DNA from: Atopsyche davidsoni
Taxonomy: Eukaryota > Arthropoda > Insecta > Trichoptera > Hydrobiosidae
Direction of reading: 5' to 3'
Assembly (NCBI GenBank): GCA_022113835.1
Contig: JAILWY010000018.1
Coordinates: 12,563,501-12,627,500 of the forward strand
Length of the DNA: 64,000 nucleotides
Shown: piece after piece, positions 47,213 through 59,163 of the stretch
Numbering within the stretch: the first letter of the stretch is position 1
Layout of the letters: every line of letters starts with the position of its first letter
The notes under the pieces: generated by a model
The model's input: only the letters and a program-made list of their open reading frames with translations
What the model was told of the DNA's origin: nothing
Databases searched by the model: none
Translations under genes and position numbers: made by a program

Positions 47213-50200
47213 CTGAAACAAAATAAAAATCATAGAATGAATACACGAAATACAAGTAAATATTATAAGGTATTTTGCATTTTTTTTTATATATTTGCTA
47301 AAAACAACATAGAATCCAACTATTACACTTGTTTCATTGCAGTTGCAGTTTTTTCGGTTTGTTAAAGTCAGCTTCGGCTAGTCAGTGTGCAGTGAGCGCA
47401 CCGAGGCGGCTCTAGATGATACAGTCACTGTTATAAATAAAATAAGATTAAAAGTTAAACGTGGCTCGCGGCCCTTGGTAATGTTATTTTTTATATGACT
47501 CTCTGATGCTAATTAGTTTATTTTTATAGAAATGGTATTCCGAGAAAAATTCATAATGTCACATTATTTATGTTATGTATTGTTGATAAGTATATTTATA
47601 TAGATCCGTTACGTTGACGATTTTTTTTTGTAATTCATATAAACAACAATTATAAGAGTCGCATAACATAGAAAATGTTAGTGTACGAACCACCGTGGAA
47701 AATAAATAAAAACTTTGATTGTTGCTAAAAATTAAATAATAATACGAAAATCATTTTTATTAAACTTTTTAGAATACAAATATAGTTACCATCAGACATA
47801 GTAAACTAAAATATTCAATACATTTAAATGCAATGCAAATAATGGTACACAAGTAATAAATGTTATAAAGCTTTGACATGTTATCATAGTGGTTTTCAAA
47901 TATACGCGTAGAAGATTTTTTTGATTATTATGACGTACAATTTTAAATGCCTGTAATATTATATATCGTCTAAAATTGCAGTCTGTCGAATTATAAAAGC
48001 GACCTCGAGACGCACAAATAAAATCCCGATGGGCAGTTTATTGTTTTGTTTAAGAATATCGCTGGAAATAAACTAATTTCCGGTAGAGATTTATTGTAAT
48101 GTGTTTATTTTGAGTAAGATGAGATTCCTTGTGTAAATACTGCAGAGATTCCGCGTCGCGCAGTGGAGGTGCGGTTTTGTGTCGGTGATGAGCGTCGCAC
48201 TACAAGCGTCAGTCGGCTTCCACGAAGTGTTGTGATAGACCACACGAGGTTGAGGTATTTTGAAATGTAATGATGCAAAACACGCAATTGCTTTAAGTGC
48301 GGTATATTTGTGATATTTACTACAGATATCCATGGGTTCTTTAAAGTTGAACCTCTGGTGAATTTATCCCTAAACGTTGCCATATGATACAAAAAACACC
48401 CCTTCTCTGACCAGAGCACAGATTTTTGCAGAAACATCTTACCTCTGGGTCATCAAGGGTGCGTGTTGAAGGCCCATAAATAGGCAATCCCAAGCTTAGG
48501 AAGTTAGAATCTTGGTTCTCACGAGGGTCGTCCATTATTTTTTCTAACGTGACATGGCGTGCTAACCTCTTTGCAGACATAGCCGGTTCCTCTCAAGCGA
48601 GGAATTATGAGGACGTTACTCGGAAACTCTTCCCTAGTCGCCGGTTATCAACACAACGATATATCCGTAGGGGCACCGCAAGGTCATAGGTGGATGCTCA
48701 GCAACCCTTTCGAGGTACTCACTCGTAGTAAAGAAATACGTGTGCTGATCCCTTGCCACGGAAGTAATACCCGTGTAAATGGGCTTAGTGAAAATATTGT
48801 GTCAACTGATATAAATCAAGTGTGCGTAAGCATTATTGGATAAATAATAAATTTCAATTTTCAATATACTTTTTGTATTTAAACTTCTTTGAGGAAAATG
48901 CGATCTTTTTGAGACTTTTTCCTGTCTCTTAATTGAAGCAGAGGTAAACATCAAATAGATGATGTGCGCTGTAAGTCCATTTGATATATTTTTAAAACTC
49001 ATGTTAGATTTAAAATTAATTTGAAAATATGTATTTATTTTATCCCTTACACGAGTACGATATCTAACATCTATTAATGAGCACTCGACAACAAAATAGT
49101 TAGTACTGAATAAAAAAACCCATCATTTTGAGAATATACTTTTAAGCATAAAATAAGTTCACAATTAATTTCAAATGATAAATACATATTTTTTATATAT
49201 AGAAAGACTGTGTTAGCAATCACCTAAGATTGATTTTGGCCTATCTAGACTTTTCTAATCGCCTCAGGTTATAAATTCGGTCAGTTCCTGCGATAAAACC
49301 CATTAAAGATATTAACTTATTTCAAAAGAGAAGAATTTCCACACGGAACGTTCAGTTCTATTTTAACGACCATACGTGATATTCCTGAGGTCGGAAGTAT
49401 TAATTCGAGTATATAACCGTCTAAGTATAATAAATCTCGCAATATAAAAACTTCAGATTCGGATACGCGTTATGAGATTTTCCTGTTTATGTTATCTGAA
49501 TGGAATAGTTGCGTAAACTTAAGGTCCGTCGGTATTTCAGTCGAAGTTAAAACACGCATGTCCTTATGGTAGTTTGACTGTAAATGATAGTGAAAAGTGA
49601 TCTAAAAAATAATTATTGGTATACTTTTGTTTCAAGGCCTGTTTAATTGTCGCTTTTTTAATTTAATTAGTAAGCATCTGGTTCATTGCACTTACATTCA
49701 ACCAAAAATTAAAAGTAGGTATACATATAGTAAATATGAAACGAAAACAAATCATACTTATACACCAGGTACGATTTTTATAATTGGCCCATATTTGATA
49801 TTTTCTTAGCGTATATGTTATTATGAAAATATAAATATTTTTTTATTATGCGTGCTTTATTATTTAATTCATATAAAAATAAGCAAAAGTAAATATTATG
49901 TACGCTGTCCTATATAAAATATGCGCGTCGTTGATATGCTTTTAAATGATGAGTACTTCTGTATAAATTAAAAATCTGACAATCTTAATGATTTATTATT
50001 AATTATCACAAATACTTAACGCTTAAAAAACTTTATAAAAACACATTACAATAAACTTGTAAAATTAATATACACAATATACAGAATCAAAACAAGAAAA
50101 CTATTTATAAAATAAGTGGGTAAAAAAAATATAAATTTAGACGAATACAGAAAATTGAACTAAAAAATCATTTTTAAAATTGACGCTAAAAAAACACCCT

Positions 50201-50947
50201 TGTGTAAGATTATTTTCAAAGGACGTCTTTACAACAGGTCCTGGGTCTCATTTATACACTCATTTTTCGTTCAACTAATGATTTCTAACAAACGTATTAT
50301 CTTTTATTCCTTTTATCCTTTACCCCTTTGTGAGTTTTTTCTTATTGAAAGTGAAATTATTACGGAAAGCTTAGAAAAATAATCTGTATTCAGGTCAAAA
50401 TCAGAATTTTTTCTACTCAGAAGTAAAGAAAGTTACAGAGATAATTTAAAAGTGTGAAGTACAAGGGAGAGGCCGCGAAGCCTTAAAAGTGCAACAACGT
50501 GACCTTGGCTACTTTTTAGACACTCCCGTGATATTATGCCATTCTTAAGTAGTGGAGTGAATATATTAAATATCAACTTCCATGTTGACGAATATATGTA
50601 TGGGAAATAAAAAAAGAATTTGAAATTTTATATAATTACTGTGTTTGAGTGTTGCGCAATTAGAGAATAAAAAATATATACTTTGGAATGTCGACTTAGC
50701 TCAGTCTCTTTGATGTTGTTAGCACATAGACTGGTGTTTTGCACGCGGCCGGGTCCGCGACGATCGCTCTCCATCGGCGAGTTCCCAGAAGCGAGTCGTT
50801 CGCGGTTGATGACATAGTCTAACTTTGTGCCTCACATTCATTGATCGGGATCTGTTTCCGAAATTAAACATAAGCCCTGCTATTATCTCACCGCCGGGCG
50901 GTGGGCGCGGCGGACCTGCCGCACTCGGCCCGTGACGTCTCCAAACA

Positions 50948-51046
50948 ATGAATCTAATTATATGCGTCGCCGTGGCAGCGGCTGCCGCTGCTCTGCCAGT
51001 GGAGTCGTCCAGTTGTTTGTTCCGGAAAATATCCGATCTACAATAA
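50948..51046 (+). other. signal-peptide-like short open frame in a GC-rich patch
   Basis: On the plus strand an ATG at 50948 opens MNLIICVAVAAAAALPVESS, then SCLFRKISDLQ and a stop. The first residues look like a cleavable signal peptide, and the 200 bp upstream are unusually GC-rich, as in a promoter. It could be the first exon of a secreted protein encoded antisense within synapsin, but no strong donor follows. On the minus strand the same patch is an equally plausible untranslated exon. Very uncertain. Confidence 0.2.
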
Positions 51047-54000
51047 TAAGAAACGACCTGCAAGCGTTGATTTCAAAATCTATTTACGCTCTTTTTAGAT
51101 GAAAGCGTTAAAAAAAGGCACTTCAATTACAATTTTAATATAAAAATGATTCCACAATTGACTAAAAGTTTAAAAATATGCAATTTACTGTAAAACTATT
51201 AGAGCATTATTATACTATATAATCCTTTCCTTGCAAAGCTCTGGCGTTAACACATATGTAATACACAATACCCATTTTCCGAGTTTTCTTAAGACACGTA
51301 CAACTTTTTCTATGTATAATTTTATTATTATATATATCGTACATAACTTTATCAAAGTATATGCGTTGCACAATGAAGGTGTGAAACGAACTTTAAAACT
51401 TGAAAAAAACTATGTGAAATTACTTTATATCATAGTTGATGTGAAAAAGGCTACTAACTGTGGTTGTCTGTTTGTCTCTTTTCGTTTAAACTGTTGCCTC
51501 ATTCCTGAAGTTTCCACTGACACGCGCGTATGGCTATTAAGAGATCTCCATCCGTGTTTACTTTCGGCGTGTGCGATAATTAGAAACTGCCATCAGCGAC
51601 TATCATAACCTGATCGCTCCATCTCATGGCCGATCTTTTATTTGTAGAATAATGTAAATAGCTCTGGAATGTTATATGCACAGCGAGATGCCTACAAAAA
51701 GTGGTACTATAAATATTAACACTATAAAAAAATCCACGATAAATTGTTGCTATATAAAAAATATAATAAAGTTGTTAAGAATATAAAAAAACTATAAAAT
51801 ATTTAATCGATTTGTGGAAAATATAATAAGCTATTGTTTCAATAAATAAGTTTGTTTGCACCAAATAACTAGTACTAAGAAATTAAAATATTTATTCTAT
51901 CAATACACAAAAAATAAAAAATAGCCACGGGTAGCTAATCAAAAATTGAAATAAAAATATGTTATTTTTAGAATTTGATGTTGTTTTTAAGAGTTTTTTT
52001 AGAATGATGGTTACTAATCAATTGGGGTTTTGCATATCGAGATGGAAATGAAATCAAGAAACATTCACAAGTAGATTGTTTTAACTACCGAGCCAACTAT
52101 ACAACTAGCCGATAGTAATAATAATGATCATTGAAAATTTTAAACAACAGCGATTTAATACTTATAACGGTTTGAAGTTTTGAACGAAATTAACATACGT
52201 AGCAGCTCATTTGAATATTTTTGAGCGATGAGCTTTCGTATAATTTTTAATAATTATATGATTACATTTTCAATGTCCCAGGAAGTACTCTCTCAACAGT
52301 TTATAGCGTGGGCGTCGACCGGTGGACGCTTTAGGCCAACGAAGCGAACATAAAACTTTGATATGAAAATCTAGGCGGAACTTCACGTCATCGGTCAGTT
52401 GAAGCTATGAGAAAGTTTAGTACATTGTTATAATGACCGTCTCTGTACCGAGGTGGTACTAGGACCTGTCAAACTAAAGTAATTGATTGCTTTAGAAAAT
52501 CGTAACGTCAAAAGAAATACTGATAGCGACGACGGAACATATCTAAAAAAGAAAACATACTAAGTATTAACAATATCATTTTAATAATATGAATATAATA
52601 CCTAAAGATGATGTACAACATAAACTATTATTCAACTACGAATAGGTATAAACGTGATTCAATGTCAAAAATAGGCAAAAGCAGCTCCACTAACTAAAAA
52701 CCCTTTTAATCTTCTAGTTTTATTTTGTTTAATTTGTATTTTCAGCTGTTAAACTCGTTAATATTTTACAATTTGGCGAATAATAAATAAAAAACAAAAA
52801 AACCACACCTATTTACACAAATACATATATTCTATTTACGCTTGTTTTATTTAACGTTTTGAAATGTATAAACAGATTATTAAAAACGTGTTTTTCTAAA
52901 ACTCTAATGCTAAAACTAATACTAATTCTAAAACTTTATGACTGATTATTAAACAAACTAAAATAGGATCTGTCTATAGTTCATTCGTACATCTGTGTTG
53001 CATACTATAGAAGACCATAGGTCACATTACTAATTCGGCAGCGTAGTGGAACAGTCTCAATGTTCCGAACCCGAGGGTCATTGCGCTACCTCGGGTCGTT
53101 ACGGTTTATCGGGACACTGATGGTTCTTTCCTAAGAATTATTTTCCCAGCGATCGAGAATAAATTGTTATTTTTACGCGGCGAAACCCATGCTCCGAGAT
53201 AAAATTATATTTAAACGAATAATTGGTCGGTGGACGACTCGAGAGACGTGGAATAACAATTTGGATTGATTTAGGTACGGCGAGGACTCCTGCGAGGTAT
53301 CCCCCATTTTTAAAAATGCTTAAAATAAACAAGAATTAGGAAGTGAAATAAAATACATAGCGCAAATAACGAATGGGATATTTTTGTGATTTTTGTTACA
53401 ATTTGGTTGTTAGTTGTGTCGCAACGTGTGTAAGGGCTTAAGCCTCCTATTTCTGTAAGTATTTTATTGATCTGTTAAAAAACACATTATTGTCTTTTGT
53501 TATAGTGCGTTGAATAGCTAGGCTTTACATACAATTGAAAGTTTGAAAGAATATATATTGAACGACGTGTATTGACGCATGCCACACAAGGTGATGTCAG
53601 CATCCATTCCCCGGCGTCAGATTACCGATGCAAGCAAATTAGTAATTGAAAAAATACAATACAATAATGCAACCCGCTGCGATGTCGAGGGCTAGTTTCA
53701 ACAATTTTTTAAAGTATTGTGCCACGAAAAGTAGATAAATTTACAAAAATAACGACTTTGTATAAGATGGCTTCATGTTTTTTAGATAACTATTTATGAA
53801 CATACCACATAACTAAATTAAACGAACAAATTAATTTTTATAATTATAATACTTTTTAAAATTAAAAATTGTCTTTACACCTAAAACACAAAATTGCCAT
53901 ATAAAAATAGCCACATTTTATGAAATCCATGAATAAGCTTATATAATTTTTTTATCGTGCTTACTCAAATTGAAAATTAATACGCTTATCGAATAGGTTA

Positions 54001-54124
54001 ACCTCCGTTTTGCATTGCCATCGCAATAAAAAGAAGTCACTTGTTTTACTGGGCAATGAAGATCAAATGGTGCTTTGGCATTTGAGGACACGACTCGTTC
54101 TGGTTGACATAAAAATAAGCTTAA

Positions 54125-54301
54125 TTAGAATTCGCTCAGACTCGCCCACGGAGTTAACTTCGCTTCGAGAACCTTCGAGCGCCAGATAGAGGGGCACCCA
54201 AACGAAGAGTGAATAAGCAAGTTTTCAATGAGACTGTGTAATCCATTCGCCACGTCCAGGCTGGACTCAGAGGCGACACTCAATTCTTGAGCTGTCGCCA
54301 T
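54125..54301 (-). other. unassigned 58-residue open frame
   Basis: The minus strand has an ATG at 54301 followed by MATAQELSVASESSLDVANG and LHSLIENLLIHSSFGCPSIW and a stop at 54125. It is GC-richer than its surroundings and has coding-like composition. No family is recognised; a conserved regulatory island could look the same. Confidence 0.25.
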
Positions 54302-55082
54302 AGAGATGTTTGAGTTACTAATCTAATTTGACGGCTGTTTTTTTACGAGAAAAAAAATATGGCTCGACATGAGGTGTAGCTGATTTTCATTATGAAAATA
54401 TTTATGATGATTGAATTTATTTAGCTGCGTAAAAGTAAATTGATCCATAAACAACGGCGGCAATGAATTAACTGTAAAATGAAATTTCACACTTAATCGC
54501 GATTAATCATACGAATTAAGCATGTTTGAAAAATAAAATGTATTTGTAGTTTAGTATATATAAATTATCCACTTTATATTGAGTCGATATTATGAATAAA
54601 TTAGAAATAAGAAATTTTCAATAACTCAACTCGAATCACGTGTATATGTAATGTAGCAAATAATGAAGCAATGCCTTGAATTAACCTAATAAGCAAATTC
54701 CGTTGATACACAGGTTAGCTGGCACTTGTTTTTTTAAACACGGACTAAATTAAAATTTAAAACTTTTATTTAACTGTGAGTTTTCTGAACGTGACAAAGG
54801 ATTAAAATGTTCTTTTGTGTGTAGAAGCTTTTTACCTGTTTAAAAATGAGACTGTTTTAAATATCTTTTTTGGAGTTCTTAAAACGAAACCTGATAATTT
54901 TACCATGAATAAAAACATAAATATTATACGATACATTGACAAAAAAATAAATATTACTTCTTGTTTCCCACTCAATATCATGGACTCAATGACTATTTGT
55001 AATATCTAGCTAATGCACTGGTACTTAATTTTTACATCCTTGTCTTTAATTATAGCTTCCACGGTGCCCCATAATAGCTTAT

Positions 55083-55307
55083 ATGAGTGTAAAAAATGCC
55101 AAGTTCGTATCTGAACAACTCGAACGTAATTATCTGGGACTCCCCCGCCCGGGCTGCATTTTGCACGCATTCCGGCGGCAGTGCAGCGACTATTTCGGGA
55201 GATTATGCACTTCACCGTTAGTCACTTTCAAGAGCACCTTCATCGAGCCAATAAACAGACGGCGAGTCCGCGAGACGACGGCCGGGCTGGCCGGCATGGG
55301 AAACTAA
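55083..55307 (+). other. unassigned 74-residue open frame in a GC-rich island
   Basis: An ATG at 55083 opens MSVKNAKFVSEQLERNYLGL, later LHAFRRQCSDYFGRLCTSPL, with several Cys and many Arg, ending in a stop at 55305. The island is sharply GC-rich within AT-rich DNA. I recognise no domain. Promoter or enhancer sequence is as likely as a small gene. Confidence 0.2.
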
Positions 55308-58300
55308 TCAGGTGCTCCAGAACTAGTGCACGGGTACACTGCGATCTCCACCACTTGTGCGCTCAGTATACTAATACTTTCGATACACAGTATTTGAAAG
55401 TCAAAAGTATCATATTTGAAATAATTTATATAAAATAGCTGATACATACACTGAAAACAAGATACGTAGCCAATTTTACAAAAAAACACAAAAATGGTTT
55501 TTGATACATATTATCAAAAAACAAACTAATTAAAACATTTGAAACACGCTCAAACTGAATATAAAAAAAAAATAAGTCAAAAAGCATAAATTAAAAAATA
55601 AATATTTTTATAATATTTAAAATATATGTAATCTTCCATAAGTTGAGTACTTAGCTAAAACAATAAGTTGCTTTAGATAATCTCGTTTCTCCAAATATTT
55701 TCACCACATACGTCTATCACTTGTCGTGTAGATTTATGGTCTAATATTTAAGAGTCTTATCAGAATTTTAGCTTTGTGAAATGAAATTGAATAGGTATAA
55801 TGTAGATTCTTGCTGAAAAAAAGCTTTAAGACCAGAGTTTTGTAAAATAAACAATGCATACAATAAATTTCACGACGTGTTATTTCATCGAGGTTTTTTA
55901 TTGCAATTTTAGTGAAGACTTGTAATAAATATTGCTAAGATGACATTCAATAAAAATACCCAACCTAAGTTTGACCATTTGTATCAATCATGATTTGATA
56001 TATTATGAGCTTTGTATTAAAAATGACTTTATGCAAATCGCCCTTCTTTTAAAGAGATAAACATTTGGTTTCAGAATATTTTTAAGATTTAACCATAAAT
56101 TATTGCTAAAAATGTACCAGTTCTGCAAGAATATTAAATTTCATGGTAATTTTCGGTTGAAAAAAAAACTACTCGTATTGTAATGGAAACAAGTAATAAG
56201 GATCCGATTTATAACATATTTTTTTTATCTCAATCATTGAATTATAGACGCTGTCTATTTAATTTCGATGTTTAATATATTAGGAATGAGTAAATATTGG
56301 AAAATTACTATGAAAATATTTTTACGTCAGAGTCGAATATTTAATAAACAGCACATGTGTGCGTGTGGCAAATACTAAGAAAAAGTTAAGAAATTAGAAA
56401 TATTCCAAACATTAACGGGTTGTCTCGGAATAGATTGCCTATTATCCTGTTTATTTTTCTTTATATGAGATATAGTTCTACAAAATACGGTATATAAAAA
56501 TTCTAGAAATAAACCTGCGTGTTAAAGCTCCCAAAAACTAACATTAATTATTATTATTTTTGTTTAACATAGATGTATAGATTTTAATAATTTCATCTCT
56601 AATTCCAAAATATAATTAAGTTGTTGACTTGTTTTCATTGATGAGTGCAACCACCTCCACGAGTACCCGCGCTCAGGTATTGGACACCTGCACAATGCTG
56701 ATTTGTTTGCTTTATTCTTATCTAGTTCCTGTAATAGCGATGACTCACAATCATGTAATTTATTAATAATACTGTCATGGAGTCTTTTACGAGGCATACT
56801 CGTGGGTATGTAGGTCCTTAGATAAGTTTCAATTGTATTTTAGTGCCGGATCCAGATACAACTACCAATGTTTTTATTAACACTATTGACTTGCAGGATG
56901 AGCTTTTTACGGGCAGTAAAATTATACGACAGTAAAAACCGAGGTTACAGTTCACTTAGCCAGCTTATATTGATACCAGACACGCAGCAACACCTGTACG
57001 GAATACATTGTTTTTTTTATTGTAACTATTTTATTGTTTAGCTAAAAAATCATTTTAATCTAAATACTGATCACAAAATAATATAAACACATCGGTTTTT
57101 ATGTTTATGTAGGCAAAGATAAATGTACGGTACCACAGTTAAATTTTGAACAGTAAACCGTAAACAATGTTTATACTTTTAATGAAATTTTAATACCATG
57201 AGGTCACTTTTATTTTGTAATATCTAGGTTTATAAATAAAACTGTACCTTTTTATCGACTTGAAATAACAAACAATTAAAATTTACCCAAAATTGTACGA
57301 TTCACACAATTGTATCCATTTGTATCGATTCCGATTTTCTCTAAATTAAACTTTGATTTTGATTGATTTATTACTTGAACAATTAGTTAATTTCTAAGTG
57401 CTAACTAAGCGTCCAGTTCTTAAGAGATATTATCTTTTTAAGTTATTAGCGAATATCTTTCTGATTAGATACATTCTACTATTTATTAAACAGCCATATT
57501 TTTTAGATATATGCGATTGTTAGTAGCTTAATAACGTTCCACGTTCTGATTTGATCGTTTAGATGAAGTGCTCTGAATGCTCACAGTTCCTCCGCCCATA
57601 TTACATCACGTGTGGCTGTATGTATCGTATGAGATGAGATGTTGACGAAAGCGAAGCTAAGTGACGAGGAAGTGGCTGAGATGGTGACTTCATGCATTCT
57701 ACACAATGACGGAAGCGACTCGTATGCTTCAAAATGACTTATAAAAAAATGTTTAACATTTTACAAACACGAATTGAATGGCGATAAATTTCAAACACCA
57801 CTTTGCAAGTTGAAACTATTAGTATAAATAAAATATTATAATAAAATTAAACGATAATGTTCGGCAGTCATGGTGATTGAAATAATCGTATTTTTATGTT
57901 TAATGTATTCATACAAAATAAAAGAACAAAAAAACTATTATTTTGAACAAAACGAAATAGAATTATTTATAAACATAAGCGACAAACGCGCAATACCTTT
58001 AACCCTCAAGTATCATTTGGTACATGCGAACACACATGAGTATTGAGAATTCAAGGATACTTTGAGTATCATTTTTGCAGTTGCAGTAACACGAGTAGCA
58101 TTTTTTTGATCTTGTGACAATTTACGTTTGGTTTCGATACTGCCTTGGCCCCGACCTGTCACCGGCCGTCAAACATTTCAGCCATGTGAGGGCAAAAACC
58201 GCAATCAGTCACCTTTCATAGTATTACCGAAGCTGGCGCGGTTCGGGGCATGTGACATGCGAGGAGGAGTGCTCGTGCGGTGATGCCTCACTACACGTCA

Positions 58301-58528
58301 CGCGCCTGGTATGGATTGCACTCGGTTTGACATGGCGACTAATTTGCATTATATTACGTTTTTACGTATTTAATATTGCGATTAAATTCTGTTAATTTTA
58401 TCAAAAATCTTGTGATGGCGAAATTTTCACCTGTGTAGCCGAGTTATATAAATTCTTTAACGCTATGTATTTTTCGAAGTAAAAGTAATTTATACATATC
58501 CGTACACTTAGTTTTTGTTGAATATATA

Positions 58529-59163
58529 CGGTGTGTGCATTATTTTTTTCGGATTTTCCAAGATATGGCGTTACTAGTATTGAAATGCATCAGGCTTATA
58601 CTTTAACATTTCATTGTGAAGCGTCATTGATGCGCTTTTGTTTTCGGTACATGTTATATCGCTGAAGTGTATACAATTTTTTTTTTGAGCTCTCAACATG
58701 TCAACTTTTGTACCAACAAAACCCAATTTGCGGGAAGCTTTACTTTTCTGTTTCAATTGGAAGAAAAAACCAGCTGAAAGTCACCGATTGCTGTGTGAAG
58801 TTTAAGGTGAATATGCTCCATCGCAAAAAAACGCGTGAGAACTGGTTTCGACGCTTTAACAATGGTGATTTCAATGTGGATGATAAAGAACGTCCAGGCC
58901 AACCAAAAAAATTCGAAGATGAAGAATTAGAGGCATTGCTCGATAAAGACTCGTGTCGAACGCAAGCAGAACTCGCAAAAATCATTGGCTTGATTCTTTT
59001 TTGGCTTCAAAAGACGAACAGTTCTTTTGGGATGGAATCCATAATTTGCCCGAAAGATGGGAAAAAGTAATCGCTAGCGATGGACAATACTTTGAATAGA
59101 ATATATTGTACCAATTTTTTATAATAAAGCTCCAATTTCACGAAAAAATTCATGCACACACCG
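58529..59163 (+). mobile_element. mariner-type transposon, internally deleted
   Basis: The terminal inverted repeats CGGTGTGTGCAT...and ...ATGCACACACCG are flanked by TA on each side, as expected for Tc1/mariner insertion. The element is 635 bp, about half of a full mariner. The interior keeps the start of the transposase and its last 36 or so codons with the middle missing. Confidence 0.93.
58698..59099 (+). pseudogene. mariner transposase relic (deleted, frameshifted)
   Basis: It starts with ATG at 58698 and encodes a mariner N-terminal helix-turn-helix (LREALLFCFNWKKKPAESHR). A stop and a frameshift occur near 58803-58830, then a second frame carries ENWFRRFNNGDFNVDDKERP and ELEALLDKDSCRTQAELAKI. 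A deletion near 58985 removes the whole DDE catalytic core and joins, in another frame, to the C-terminal KDEQFFWDGIHNLPERW and a stop at about 59097. It cannot make an active transposase. The intact ends mean it could still be mobilised in trans. Confidence 0.92.

Noticed and set aside
47455..47480. GGCTCGCGGCCC as a second hAT end
   Set aside because: Too short and with no matching partner or duplication; mentioned only with the relic near 34.5 kb.
48091..48843. Cluster of overlapping frames on both strands of up to 110 codons
   Set aside because: I compared them by eye with Tc1, mariner and reverse-transcriptase motifs and found no match. The frames break at different points, suggesting a decayed repeat rather than a gene.
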